Source: Sphingomonas bacterium (GTDB lineage: Bacteria; Pseudomonadota; Alphaproteobacteria; Sphingomonadales; Sphingomonadaceae). From it: 64,000 nt of DNA. Where the stretch lies: positions 1 to 64,000 of the forward strand of contig NZ_CAHJWJ010000005.1 of NCBI RefSeq assembly GCF_903642285.1, in the 5' to 3' direction. The position numbers and the translations under genes were made by a program. A model generated the notes under the pieces. That model made no database searches and was not told where the DNA came from. It saw only the letters and a list, made by a program, of their open reading frames with translations. Shown piece by piece: positions 1 to 8,709 of the stretch; the first letter of the stretch is position 1, and each line of letters opens with the position of its first letter.

Positions 1-24
1 CGGAAGCCACGGCTGAATCAGACT

Positions 25-1278
25 TCAACCCGCTTGGGAATCCCGCAACGATTCACGCCGTGCGGAAATTGCTCTAGTATAGAACCAGCTCCCGCTTGCA
101 AAATCGTACAGGTAGACACCGTTGACACCGTCGTTTGCGTCGAAGATGTATTCGTATCCTAAGTCGGTATGGTAAATATAACTAGGATCGCTCAGATACG
201 AATAAAACCCAAAGTTATTTCCGTTTGGAAAAGTTAAAGAATATACGCCATTGCCTACATTCTGTTCACCATTGAAAAATCCCGGATGGGACGGAAGCGT
301 CGATATCTGAGAATAGACGAAGTTCTTTGCCGCCACACTCCCGGAGCTGTAATCGATCACCGGTAGAGCATCGAATGGGGAATTGACATTTATAACCTGG
401 AGAGCCGCGATCGCGTCCATCACGGCCAGGCCTTGGGTATCGACGATTGTACCAATTACGGTAGAACCACCGTTTTGGGTATCGAGATTGGTCGAATTAT
501 CCACGAGATTGAAAAACCATTGGGAGGTTGCGCTATTTGGATCGCCGTTGATCTTGGCCATCGCAAGCGTACCGCGTACGTTACTCAGGTTGAACTCGTT
601 TGATACAGGTGCCTGGTTTGGAATAGCAACGGCTTGGCCATTGTTGTAGTAGTAGCCTCCACCCTGTAGGATAAAACCCGGTACGGAGCGGTGAATAAAG
701 CTCGTACTGCCATAAGCACCGCTGTTTACGTAGGACAGAAAGTTTGCGACGTTTTTCGGTGCTACGTCGGGCCGAAGTTCGACGTCAATGTTACCAAGAC
801 TTGTGGTAAAGCGCACGACTGGGTTAGGCGTAGAAGATGCCGCCGGTTGATTAGAGGTCCTTGAAGAGGAGGCCGCAAGCAAGCCGAACCTGCCGATCGC
901 GTTCGTTCGAGCGAAGTTCTTGAGTAATGCAACACTGCCGGCGAAGCGCATAGCCGACGGTGCCTTCGGAGTAAACGAAGGCGGCGGCGGCGGCACTGCC
1001 TGGTTAAGACCCGGCGGCACCCCGAGGTTTGGCGGAGAGACGGTCGTCGGCGGTGGGGTTGTCGTGACGGTCGTAGGCGGCGGCGTCGATGCTACCATAG
1101 TCGGCAACGTCGCGGATGCCGAACCGCCGTCTCCGCAGCCGCTGAGCAAAAATGCGATCGCAAGAAGGCCGAGGATGAAGACCCTGACCGCGACGCTCTC
1201 GAACCAATGCGCAAGGTTGGATGTTCCCGTCTCGCCCCATGAGCGCGGCTCCGCGCTGCTCGCCAATGACGTCATCAT
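25..1278 (-). CDS. Secreted cyclophilin-type peptidyl-prolyl isomerase lipoprotein
   Basis: Predicted lipoprotein carrying a cyclophilin domain, which would catalyse proline cis-trans isomerisation of exported proteins. An in-frame start lies further upstream, but ATG 1278 (or 1275) follows an AAGGGG ribosome site and gives 417 aa. The chain runs: hydrophobic segment ending in the lipobox LLSGC (Cys48), a Pro/Thr-rich linker to about residue 150, then the cyclophilin fold (about 154-327) with the motif FIHRSVPGF followed by LQGGG. The last 90 residues are rich in Tyr, Phe and Gly (for example GVYLYDFASGSWFYT) and form a separate C-terminal module of unknown role. Sequence here is more AT-rich than the neighbouring genes, suggesting a recent or accessory origin. 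Family call is firm; attachment to the outer membrane is inferred. Confidence 0.87.
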   Translation of the reverse strand: MMTSLASSAEPRSWGETGTSNLAHWFESVAVRVFILGLLAIAFLLSGCGDGGSASATLPTMVASTPPPTTVTTTPPPTTVSPPNLGVPPGLNQAVPPPPPSFTPKAPSAMRFAGSVALLKNFARTNAIGRFGLLAASSSRTSNQPAASSTPNPVVRFTTSLGNIDVELRPDVAPKNVANFLSYVNSGAYGSTSFIHRSVPGFILQGGGYYYNNGQAVAIPNQAPVSNEFNLSNVRGTLAMAKINGDPNSATSQWFFNLVDNSTNLDTQNGGSTVIGTIVDTQGLAVMDAIAALQVINVNSPFDALPVIDYSSGSVAAKNFVYSQISTLPSHPGFFNGEQNVGNGVYSLTFPNGNNFGFYSYLSDPSYIYHTDLGYEYIFDANDGVNGVYLYDFASGSWFYTRAISARRESLRDSQAG

Positions 1279-1398
1279 CGCCCCCTTCGCTTTATCTTCG
1301 ACTGCGCCACCGTTGTACGCAAAACGGATCATTCGCCCGGCAATGACTGCCGCTCGTGTCCGATCAACGATCAGCCGTGTTTCCAGTTATACTGTCGT

Positions 1399-1412
1399 AA
1401 TATTATAATATT
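1399..1412. promoter_or_regulatory. Perfect AT-only 14-bp palindrome upstream of the cyclophilin gene
   Basis: The sequence AATATTATAATATT is a perfect inverted repeat of only A and T in a GC-rich window. It sits about 120 bp upstream of the cyclophilin start and downstream of the broken LuxR gene. It could be an operator or part of an AT-rich promoter; no partner protein can be named. Confidence 0.4.
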
Positions 1413-1519
1413 CAGCGGCTGATTGCTTCAGTGCCCGCATTATCAATTGTCCACGAGCTTGTTCCTAGCGGAAGGTCAGGTCAGCGGAACCCTCCGATCA
1501 GAGGGGTTCATCATTTAAT

Positions 1520-2238
1520 TTACGCCGAAATTATACCGAGCTCGACAGCAATCGCCACGAGTTTGGTGCGGGAACGAACCCTAAGACGAGCCTTCGCCTT
1601 CTCGACAAACTCGTGAGCCGTCGATGGCGCGATCCGTAGCGCGGCCCCGATCGCGCTGTCCGATAGTCCTTGCGCGACGAGGCGTAGACAGGCGATCTCG
1701 CGACCGGTCAGTCCTGCCGGCGGCAGCGCGAAGCCATGGTTCGTCACAAGGGATCGCAGATGACCATGTAGCAAGGTTCCCAGCACATGGAGAGATGCGC
1801 GTGTTTTCGCCGTCACCAATGGATCAGGCCCGCTCAAACTTACGATACCGACCCGATGTTCGCCGAGAGGTACCGGACTACCAGCCCCTCGGCCCAACCC
1901 TCCGCCGCGATTTTATCAAGCGCTTAGCGTCCTGCTTCGGCCATCTTCCGATCCGCTCGCAGATCGCTCCAGGTGTAAACATCTCTGCGGAGATTGAGGG
2001 CACCAACGACCGCATCGTTATTCACCAATCCCGATGATACATAATAACGGCGCCAGCGCTCGGGCCAATTTATGATGTAAAAAACGCTGCGATCCCGTTC
2101 CTCCAGATCAACGACCCCGCATGCGAACGCGTCGAATCCAAGCGGTTCCACGATGGAGCGAAAGAAGTGAGCGCACTCATCCAATCCCCGGGTAGAGCGC
2201 AACCGATCGAAGATCGTTATCGTTTCCTGGTCTATCAA
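1520..2238 (-). pseudogene. LuxR-family autoinducer-type regulator, broken by a stop and a frameshift
   Basis: The two parts together make one LuxR-type quorum-sensing-like regulator of about 240 residues. The N-terminal part (2238 down to 1927) resembles the autoinducer-binding domain, with the conserved NWPERWRRYY region. It ends at an in-frame TAA (1924-1926). Reading on past this stop gives ALDKIAAEGWAEGLVV, the expected continuation. Near 1873-1876 a base appears to be missing: the frame must shift to reach PVPLGEHRVGIVSL and the intact C-terminal LuxR helix-turn-helix (LTGREIACLRLVAQGLS onward, ending at 1520). Two independent lesions argue for a true pseudogene rather than one read error. 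No LuxI synthase gene is in the window. Confidence 0.82.
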
Positions 2239-2267
2239 AATTTCTTAGCCCCGGACAAGAAGCTTGG

Positions 2268-2283
2268 CCCCGCCTCCGCGGGG
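2268..2283 (-). terminator. GC hairpin downstream of moaE
   Basis: CCCCGC and GCGGGG pair around a 4-nt loop, 33-48 bases past the moaE stop. There is no U-run after it, so this is a stem-loop that may end or protect the pgsA-moaD-moaE transcript rather than a textbook terminator. Confidence 0.4.
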
Positions 2284-2315
2284 GATGACGGAACAATTGT
2301 CGCCGACGACCAAAG

Positions 2316-2753
2316 CTACCCCCACCGCCCCGCCGCATCCGCGTCCGCCGCCCGCGCCTCCACCCAGGCCGCATCCCCGTCGCGAACCTCCCGCTTCCAG
2401 AACGGCGCGTCGGTCTTCAGCCGGTCGATCAGGTACGCGCACGCCTCCAGCGCCGCCGCCCGGTGCGCCGCCGCCGCCGCCACGAACACGATCCGGTCGC
2501 CCGGCACCATCGGCCCGACCCGGTGGACGATCGTCGCGGCGGACAACGACCAGCGCGCGACCGCGCCCGCCGCGACCGCGTGCAACGCCGCCTCGGTCGC
2601 GCCGGGATAATGTTCCAGCTCCAGCGTCTCCACACCGTCGTCCGCGCGGACCAGCCCGGTGAAGGTTGCGATCCCTCCCGTCCCGGCGGCTTCCGCCAGC
2701 GTCATCTCGGCCGGCAGATCGATTGCGTCCCGCTGCACCGCGATCCGGATCAT
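2316..2753 (-). CDS. moaE: Molybdopterin synthase catalytic subunit MoaE
   Basis: Large subunit of molybdopterin synthase. It transfers sulfur from the MoaD thiocarboxylate to precursor Z to make the molybdopterin dithiolene in the cytoplasm. At 145 aa it has the usual length. Visible family marks are TFTGLVR near residue 30, the HRVGPMVPGD stretch (77-86), the active-site segment RLKTDAPFWKRE with Lys113 and Lys120 matching the known catalytic lysines, and the WVEAR end. Its start overlaps the moaD stop by an ATGA, so the two subunits are translationally coupled. The product would serve molybdoenzymes such as the PaoABC complex encoded 26 kb away. Confidence 0.95.
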   Translation of the reverse strand: MIRIAVQRDAIDLPAEMTLAEAAGTGGIATFTGLVRADDGVETLELEHYPGATEAALHAVAAGAVARWSLSAATIVHRVGPMVPGDRIVFVAAAAAHRAAALEACAYLIDRLKTDAPFWKREVRDGDAAWVEARAADADAAGRWG

Positions 2754-3007
2754 CCGCCCGTCACCGGCGGGAACAAGGCCACTTCGCGCGCGCCGGCGAT
2801 CGAGGCTTCCATCGCGACGAAATCCTGATCCACCGCCGCGCGTAGACGTCCGCGATCGGCGAACGCCGCCGCGTGGCGGTCGCTCTCCGCGGCGAGCCAG
2901 TCGACCAGCGCGGCGACCGTCGTGGCCGTAGCGGGCGGATCGACCAGTTCCTCCGCCACGCCCACGCGCTCCCGCACCCAGGCGAAATACACCATCCGGA
3001 TCGTCAT
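2750..3007 (-). CDS. moaD: Molybdopterin synthase sulfur-carrier subunit MoaD
   Basis: Small ubiquitin-like subunit of molybdopterin synthase, 85 aa. The start ATG 3007 overlaps the pgsA stop by an ATGA and gives the normal MoaD length; in-frame codons upstream belong to the pgsA region read in another frame. The chain begins with MTIRMVYFAWVRE and ends in PPVTGG. The terminal Gly-Gly is the residue pair adenylated by MoeB-type enzymes and converted to the thiocarboxylate that donates sulfur. It lies in a three-gene overlapping set, pgsA-moaD-moaE. No moaA, moaC, moeA or mog gene is in the window. Confidence 0.93.
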   Translation of the reverse strand: MTIRMVYFAWVRERVGVAEELVDPPATATTVAALVDWLAAESDRHAAAFADRGRLRAAVDQDFVAMEASIAGAREVALFPPVTGG

Positions 3008-3558
3008 CAATCCATGTGCCGGATGCCGACGCGCAGATAGTCCCAGCCGGTGATCGCGGTCAGCACCGCTGCACCCCACAAGGCGACCAGACCGACATCG
3101 TGCACCCATATTGCCGCCGGACTGGCCCCGCCGAGGATCAGCGCGCCGAGGGAGACCATCTGCAACGTCGTCTTCCATTTCGCCAGCCGCGATACGGGTA
3201 CCGATACGTGAAGCGGTGCCAGGAACTCGCGCAGTCCCGACACCGCGATCTCACGTAACAGGATGACGAGCGCGGCGACGACGTTTACGCCGCCGATATG
3301 CCCCGTCGCGACCAGCATCAGGATGACCGCGGCGACCATGATCTTGTCCGCGATCGGATCGAGGAACACACCCAACCGCGATACCGCACCCTGCGCGCGC
3401 GCCAGGTAACCGTCGAAATAATCGGTGATTCCCATCGCGCAGTACAAGATGAAGGCGGCCGCATAGCCAAACGTCCAGCCAGGCCACCACAATAACGCCA
3501 CGAGCACGGGCAGCGCGACGATACGCGACAGCGTCAACACGTTGGGAAGCGACAACAT
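3007..3558 (-). CDS. pgsA: CDP-diacylglycerol-glycerol-3-phosphate 3-phosphatidyltransferase
   Basis: Membrane enzyme making phosphatidylglycerol phosphate from CDP-diacylglycerol and glycerol 3-phosphate, the committed step to phosphatidylglycerol and cardiolipin. The 183-aa chain starting MLSLPNVLTLSRIV has the usual PgsA length. It carries the full CDP-alcohol phosphotransferase signature: D-x2-D-G-x2-A-R in DYFDGYLAR, then G-x3-D-x3-D in GVFLDPIADK. Several hydrophobic helices follow. ATG 3558 is chosen because it begins the conserved N-terminus and follows a G-rich ribosome site; the longer in-frame extension is unlike the family. The neighbouring lipid-related gene is the divergent LplT-like carrier. 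Confidence 0.92.
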   Translation of the reverse strand: MLSLPNVLTLSRIVALPVLVALLWWPGWTFGYAAAFILYCAMGITDYFDGYLARAQGAVSRLGVFLDPIADKIMVAAVILMLVATGHIGGVNVVAALVILLREIAVSGLREFLAPLHVSVPVSRLAKWKTTLQMVSLGALILGGASPAAIWVHDVGLVALWGAAVLTAITGWDYLRVGIRHMD

Positions 3559-3673
3559 CCCCCCGGTGTAGCGGCACCTGAGCCCGCGCGAAACCGGCTT
3601 TCGCCATTGGCGTCCGCACCCGGCTCCGCTATCCCATGATCCGTTCACGCCATAGTCGAGGCCGTTCGATGTC

Positions 3674-4963
3674 ATGATCAATGCGCTCGGTTTGCTGAAG
3701 GAGCGCCGTTTCCTGCCCTTGTTCACCACCCAGTTCCTGGGGGCGTTCAACGACAATCTGTTCAAGCAGTCGATGGTGCTGTTCGCGACCTACGAGATTT
3801 TCGCGGATCCGCAGCGCGAGGCGAATTTCAATGCGCTGGCGACCGGCCTGTCGATCCTGCCATTCGTTCTCCTATCGGCCCTGTCGGGGCAATTGGCGGA
3901 CTCGCACGACAAAGCGAAGATCATCCGGATCGTGAAGACCGCGGAAATCGCGATCATGGTCCTGGGGGCTGCCGGGCTCCTGATCGCGCATGCGGGTCAT
4001 GGCGCGATCGGGCTTGGGCTCATGCTGGGTGCCGTGCTGTTCCTCGGGGTGCATTCGACCTTTTTTGGTCCCATCAAATACGCGATCCTGCCGCAGCATC
4101 TGCCCGCGAACGACGTGCTTGGGGGAACAGGACTGGTCGAGGCGGGCACCTATCTGGCGATTCTGATCGGCACGGTCGTCGCCGGTTATATTTCGCCGGA
4201 GGGTGCGGCGATCGGCGTGCTGGTAGTAGCCGCGATCGGCTGGTTCGCGGCGCGGCAAGTCCCGCCCGCCCCGCGCGAGGGACCAAAGCTCGCGATCAAC
4301 TGGAATCCGTTCACCTCGTCCTGGCGGCTGATCAACGCGACGCTCCACATTCCGCGGCTGTTCCTGGCGATCTGCGCGATCAGCTTTTTCTGGACGATCG
4401 GGGCGGTGCTGATCATCATGTTCCCGCCGCTCGTGAAAAACGAACTGACTGCCAGCCGCGAGGTGGCGAGCGTCGTCACCGCGATATTCTCGGTCGGCAT
4501 CGCGATCGGGTCGGTCGCGATCAACGCCATGTTGAAGGGCAAGGTATCGGCGAAGTTCGCGCCCGCATCGGTCATCGCGATGGGCGGTTTCGTGTGCCTG
4601 TTCTCGTTCCTGGTTCGCCACTGGACGAAGGCACCGCCCGGCATCTTCTATCGCTGGCCCGAATTCGTTCACCAGCCCGGCGCGATCCCGATTTTCGCGA
4701 CGTTGCTGGCGATCGCGATCACCGGCGGAATGTTCGTCGTGCCGCTCTACGCATTCCTGACGACGACGGTCGCGCCGGATCAGACCGCGCGGACGGTCGC
4801 GGCGAACAACGTCGTCAATTCGTTCGCGATGGCGATCGGATCGGTGGCGGTGCTGTTCATCAGTTCGCTCGGCGTCGGCCCGGCGGACATGCTGTTCCTG
4901 GTCGCCGGCATGTGCTTGGTCGCCGCATGGCTGGCGCAGCTCCTCCACCGCGCCTGCGATTGA
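3674..4963 (+). CDS. MFS transporter, LplT-like
   Basis: Inner-membrane carrier of the major facilitator superfamily, 429 aa. The N-terminus FLPLFTTQFLGAFNDNLFK is characteristic of the lysophospholipid transporter LplT group. About twelve hydrophobic segments can be traced. In known systems LplT flips lysophospholipids inward for re-acylation, often with an acyltransferase/acyl-ACP synthetase. No such partner gene lies next to it here, so the substrate is inferred only from the family. It is divergent from pgsA across a 115-bp gap, which fits a membrane-lipid theme. Confidence 0.8.
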   Translation: MINALGLLKERRFLPLFTTQFLGAFNDNLFKQSMVLFATYEIFADPQREANFNALATGLSILPFVLLSALSGQLADSHDKAKIIRIVKTAEIAIMVLGAAGLLIAHAGHGAIGLGLMLGAVLFLGVHSTFFGPIKYAILPQHLPANDVLGGTGLVEAGTYLAILIGTVVAGYISPEGAAIGVLVVAAIGWFAARQVPPAPREGPKLAINWNPFTSSWRLINATLHIPRLFLAICAISFFWTIGAVLIIMFPPLVKNELTASREVASVVTAIFSVGIAIGSVAINAMLKGKVSAKFAPASVIAMGGFVCLFSFLVRHWTKAPPGIFYRWPEFVHQPGAIPIFATLLAIAITGGMFVVPLYAFLTTTVAPDQTARTVAANNVVNSFAMAIGSVAVLFISSLGVGPADMLFLVAGMCLVAAWLAQLLHRACD

Positions 4964-4969
4964 GCGTGC

Positions 4970-5137
4970 CTAGAACAGGAATGTGTAGAAACAGGTGAAG
5001 AACGCACCGAAGCTAAGCACGAACAGCTTCCAATCATGGTCGTCGCCGCGTGGTGGGCTGATGGCGCCCGGCGGTGGCAGCGACGCGCGAAACGGATGGC
5101 GGGCGGATTCGTTGGTGAGGACGAGGCGTCTGGTCAT
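4970..5137 (-). CDS. Small membrane-anchored peptide, 55 aa
   Basis: A short gene on the minus strand between the LplT-like carrier and the GreA-like factor. It starts MTRRLVLTNESARHPFRASL, has a Pro/Gly-rich middle and ends DWKLFVLSFGAFFTCFYTFLF. The last 20 residues form one hydrophobic, aromatic-rich helix, so a C-terminally anchored single-span protein is likely. No known domain is recognised. The coding case rests on the clean start and stop, the sensible amphipathic layout and the otherwise empty 290-bp gap. Its stop is only 6 bp from the convergent carrier stop. Confidence 0.6.
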   Translation of the reverse strand: MTRRLVLTNESARHPFRASLPPPGAISPPRGDDHDWKLFVLSFGAFFTCFYTFLF

Positions 5138-5255
5138 GATGCCGTCTTAACGCGTCGTTTACGAATTCGGCTATCCGCAAAGGTGGTTAAGCCACGGACA
5201 TGGCGCGGATGTCCTCGATCGGGACGAACAGGCAGCAGGAAAGGATCGACGAGAA

Positions 5256-5720
5256 ATGAGCGTGGCATTCCGTCGCGAAAGCGATGAGGAGCATCTCGAA
5301 CCCAAATTCGAACGGCCGATCCCGGCTGCGGCGAACCTGGTCACCGCCCGCGGCCTGGCGCTGATCGCCGAACGGATCGCCGCACTCGACGCCGCTCTGG
5401 CGACCGCGGCAGGCGACGATGCGGAGAAGATACGACGCGACCTGCGCTACTGGCATACGCGCCGCACCACCGCCGCGCCGACGCTCCCGCCAGCGGACGG
5501 CAGCGCGGGGTTCGGGACGGTGGTGGAGGTTCGGATGAACGGACGCGTCCGTCGTATCGCGCTGGTCGGCGACGACGAGGCCGATCCGGCGAGCGATCGC
5601 CTCGCCTATTCCGCACCGCTCGCGCGTGCGCTGATGGCCGCGGAACCGGGCGATGTGCTGCCGTTCGGCGAGCGTGAGGACGCGATCATGGTCCTGTCCG
5701 TCACGCCGATCGACGGCTGA
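5256..5720 (+). CDS. GreA/GreB-like transcription elongation factor
   Basis: 154-aa protein of the Gre family, which binds in the RNA polymerase secondary channel and stimulates cleavage of backtracked transcripts. The N-terminal half (about 25-75) is the expected coiled-coil region, with LVTARGLALIAERIAALD and a run of charged heptads. The C-terminal half (about 85-154) is the FKBP-like part, with FGTVVEVR, then IALVGDDEAD, and a final GDVLPFG. The start MSVAFRRESDEEHLEPKFE is typical of the sphingomonad version. It is monocistronic, preceded by a GGAAAGGA purine-rich site. It could act as a Gre paralogue rather than the main GreA. Confidence 0.85.
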   Translation: MSVAFRRESDEEHLEPKFERPIPAAANLVTARGLALIAERIAALDAALATAAGDDAEKIRRDLRYWHTRRTTAAPTLPPADGSAGFGTVVEVRMNGRVRRIALVGDDEADPASDRLAYSAPLARALMAAEPGDVLPFGEREDAIMVLSVTPIDG

Positions 5721-5801
5721 ACCGCGATCGGGCCGGGTAGAACCGCATCGGACGGCGCGATCGTCCTTCCGACATCCGCCCGGAACGACTAGGGTCCGCC
5801 G

Positions 5802-7097
5802 GTGCCATCGTTCGCGCATATCCTGCCGGCAGTCGCCGCCGCGACCGGTCTGGTGTCCGCCGCAGCGGCGCAGGATCCGCCCCCGCCCTCGGCCACCCAG
5901 GCGATACCCGTGCAGACGCCCCCCGCACCGGCTCCACCCGTCGCTTTGCCGACGGACCCCGGCGATGCCGCCGCTTATGCCGCCGCGTTCGGGGTATCGG
6001 TCGCCGCCGCACGCCGGCGGCTGGACGCGCTGGCGGCATTGGTCGCGCCGATCGCCGCGCTGCGCGTCGCGTACCGCGATCGGCTGGCCGGCATCGCGCT
6101 CGATCATTCGCCGGCGCTCGGGGTTCGCGTTCTGCTGACCGGGCCGACGCCCGTCGCCGATAGCGTCATCGTCGCGGCCGGGTCGAGCGTCCCGGTCACG
6201 TTCGCCACGGGTGCCGGGGCGACGCTGGAACAATTGCGCGCCGCGCTCGCCAATTCCCAGGCCGATCTGCGTGCCGCGCTGACCAGTCCACCCGGGATCG
6301 GGATCGACCAGCGAACCGGCGAACTGGTGATCATCGTCGGCAAGGGAGACCTGATACCCGAAGGGAGCGAATCGCTCACCGCGCGCCTGCGCGACATCGC
6401 CGGCGTGCCGCTGCGCATCCGGTCGATCGACGTGCCCGGCGTCGACCTGGCCGCGGAAGGGGGATCGCGACTGATCGGTACCGATCCTCTCGACGGCAAG
6501 CGCTATGTCTGCACGGCCGGCTTCGTCGTCACCGACGGCACGCGCACGGCCATCGCGACCGCGGCGCACTGCCCGGACACGATCGCCTATATCGATGCGG
6601 ACCGGCGCGAATGGCCGCTCGCGTTCGTCGGCCAATGGGGCTGGGGCTATCAGGACGTGCAGATCAACGCGAGCGACCTACCCCTATCGCCTTTGTTCTT
6701 CGCCGACACCGCGCGCTCGGTCTCGCGGTCGGTGACCGGCCAACGCGGCGTCGCGCAAACCACGACGGGCGATTTCGTGTGTCATCGCGGCGAACGCACC
6801 GGTTACAGCTGCGCGCTCGTGGAACTCACCGATTTCGCCCCCGCAGGCGACTTGTGCGGCGGGGCCTGCACGCCAAGCTGGATCACCGTCGCCGGCCCGC
6901 ATTGCGGGGGCGGCGACAGCGGTGCGCCGGTGTTCATCGACACGATCGGGTTCGGCATCGTCAAGGGCGGGAGCTATCGCAGCGACGGCCGCTGCGCATT
7001 TTATTTCTACATGTCGGTGGATTATCTGCCCGCGGGCTGGCGATTGCTGACGGTATCGCCGCCGACGACGCTCGCCCCGCCCGCTGCGGTGGAGTAG
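5802..7097 (+). CDS. Secreted S1-family (trypsin-like) serine protease with pro-region
   Basis: 431-aa secreted protease precursor. GTG 5802 opens a signal peptide (PAVAAATGLVSAAAAQ), followed by a Pro/Ala linker. A pro-segment of about 55-200 contains GVSVAAARRRLDALA, similar in layout to the pro-regions of alpha-lytic/streptogrisin-type proteases. The catalytic part starts near residue 230. His256 lies in TAAHC, a likely Asp285 in the YQDVQI stretch, and Ser373 in GGGDSGAP. Several cysteines (237, 257, 327, 337, 352, 356, 368) suggest disulfides in the periplasm or outside. It is followed after 9 bp by the GH13 gene. Protease identity is firm, substrate unknown. Confidence 0.88.
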   Translation: MPSFAHILPAVAAATGLVSAAAAQDPPPPSATQAIPVQTPPAPAPPVALPTDPGDAAAYAAAFGVSVAAARRRLDALAALVAPIAALRVAYRDRLAGIALDHSPALGVRVLLTGPTPVADSVIVAAGSSVPVTFATGAGATLEQLRAALANSQADLRAALTSPPGIGIDQRTGELVIIVGKGDLIPEGSESLTARLRDIAGVPLRIRSIDVPGVDLAAEGGSRLIGTDPLDGKRYVCTAGFVVTDGTRTAIATAAHCPDTIAYIDADRREWPLAFVGQWGWGYQDVQINASDLPLSPLFFADTARSVSRSVTGQRGVAQTTTGDFVCHRGERTGYSCALVELTDFAPAGDLCGGACTPSWITVAGPHCGGGDSGAPVFIDTIGFGIVKGGSYRSDGRCAFYFYMSVDYLPAGWRLLTVSPPTTLAPPAAVE

Positions 7098-7106
7098 CGC
7101 GGTCAT

Positions 7107-8708
7107 ATGCAGCATGGTTCAACCAATCGTCCCTGGTGGGAACGCGGCGTCATCTACCAGATCTATCCACGCTCGTTCCAGGACAGCGACGGCGACGGGA
7201 TCGGCGACCTGGCGGGGATCGAGGCGCGGCTGGATCACGTCGCGACGCTAGGCGTCGATGCGATCTGGCTGTCGCCGATCTTCCCTTCGCCGATGGCCGA
7301 TTTCGGCTATGACGTGGCGGATTACTGCGGGATCGACCCGATGTTCGGTGACCTCGCGGCGTTCGACCGATTGCTGGCGGCGGTGCACGCGCGCGGGTTG
7401 AAGCTGCTGCTGGATTTCGTGCCCAACCATAGTTCGGACCGGCACCCCTGGTTCCAGCGGAGCCGATCGTCGCGGGACGACCGCAGGCGCGACTGGTATA
7501 TCTGGCGCGATCCGGCCCCCGGCGGCGGCCCGCCCAACAACTGGATCAGCGATTTCGGCGGCTCGGCCTGGGAACATGACGCGGCGACGGGCCAATATTT
7601 CCTGCACACGTTCCTGAAGGAACAGCCCGATCTCAACTGGCGCAATCCCGATCTGCGCGCCGCGATGATGGCGGCAATGCGATTCTGGTTCGATCGCGGC
7701 GTCGACGGGTTCCGGATCGACGTACTGTGGCACATCGTCAAGGCGCGAGAGCTGCCCGACAACCCGGTCAATCCGGACTGGCATCCCGGTCTCAACGCGC
7801 GCGATCAGGTGATCCAGACCTTCTCCACCGATCAGCCCGAAGCGCACGCGATCGCCGCGGACATGCGTGCGCTGGCGGACAGCTTCGGCGACCGCGCATT
7901 GGTCGGCGAGATTTTCCTGCCCAACGATCGCCACGCCCGCTGGTTCGGCACGCCCGACCGGCCGGAGGTGCATTTGCCGTTCAATTTCCAGCTGATCGAA
8001 AATGCATGGGACGCCGCGGTTCTGGCCCGGGTGATCGGCGAATACGACGCTTCGATCCCGGCGCATGGCTGGCCCAACTGGGTGTTCGGCAGCCACGACG
8101 CCCCGCGCATCGCCGCGCGGATCGGCGAGGCGCAGGCGCGCGTGGCGGCCATGATGCTCCTGACGCTCCGCGGCACGCCGACGCTGTTCCAGGGCGACGA
8201 GATCGGCATCGGCGAGGTCGCGATACCACCCGACCGGGTGCGCGATCCGCAGGAAATCCGCCAGCCCGGCATCGGCCTGGGCCGCGATCGGTCGCGTACC
8301 CCGATGCCATGGGATGCATCGCCGTCCGCCGGTTTCAGCAGCGTCGAGCCGTGGCTGCCGCTCAACGCCGATTGGTCGACCCGCAACGTCGCGGCGCAGG
8401 AGGCGGGGGCGGGATCGATGCTGCATCTCTACCGATCGCTGCTGGCCTTGCGCCGTGCAAATGCAGCGCTTTCGGTCGGTGACTTCGCGCTGGTCGAGGC
8501 GGATGCGGATGTTCTGGCCTATGAACGCCGGTCCGCGGCGGAGCGGTTGCTGGTCGTACTCAATCTGGGCGCGGAACGGCGAAGGTTCCGGTTGCCGGCG
8601 GGGGCGATGGTCGCCGAGACATTGGCGTCCACCCTCCCCCTTCGCGCGATCGACGGGATGCTTGCCCCCGACGAGGGGCTGATCCTGCGCCTGGCGGAGA
8701 TCGACTGA
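7107..8708 (+). CDS. GH13 alpha-glucosidase-type glycoside hydrolase
   Basis: 533-aa cytoplasmic-looking enzyme of glycoside hydrolase family 13, probably an oligo-alpha-glucosidase acting on maltose- or trehalose-derived sugars. Family regions appear in order: WWERGVIYQIYPRSFQDSDG (11-30), the GxNAIWLSP-like DAIWLSP (51-57), LLDFVPNHSS (101-110), nucleophile Asp205 in GFRIDVLW, acid/base Glu268 in LVGEIF, and transition-state Asp331 in FGSHDAPRI. Ser329 stands where many family members have Asn (NHD). No signal peptide is seen. It is followed by a GT4 gene one base later, so the two are probably co-expressed. Confidence 0.92.
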   Translation: MQHGSTNRPWWERGVIYQIYPRSFQDSDGDGIGDLAGIEARLDHVATLGVDAIWLSPIFPSPMADFGYDVADYCGIDPMFGDLAAFDRLLAAVHARGLKLLLDFVPNHSSDRHPWFQRSRSSRDDRRRDWYIWRDPAPGGGPPNNWISDFGGSAWEHDAATGQYFLHTFLKEQPDLNWRNPDLRAAMMAAMRFWFDRGVDGFRIDVLWHIVKARELPDNPVNPDWHPGLNARDQVIQTFSTDQPEAHAIAADMRALADSFGDRALVGEIFLPNDRHARWFGTPDRPEVHLPFNFQLIENAWDAAVLARVIGEYDASIPAHGWPNWVFGSHDAPRIAARIGEAQARVAAMMLLTLRGTPTLFQGDEIGIGEVAIPPDRVRDPQEIRQPGIGLGRDRSRTPMPWDASPSAGFSSVEPWLPLNADWSTRNVAAQEAGAGSMLHLYRSLLALRRANAALSVGDFALVEADADVLAYERRSAAERLLVVLNLGAERRRFRLPAGAMVAETLASTLPLRAIDGMLAPDEGLILRLAEID

Positions 8709-8709
8709 C

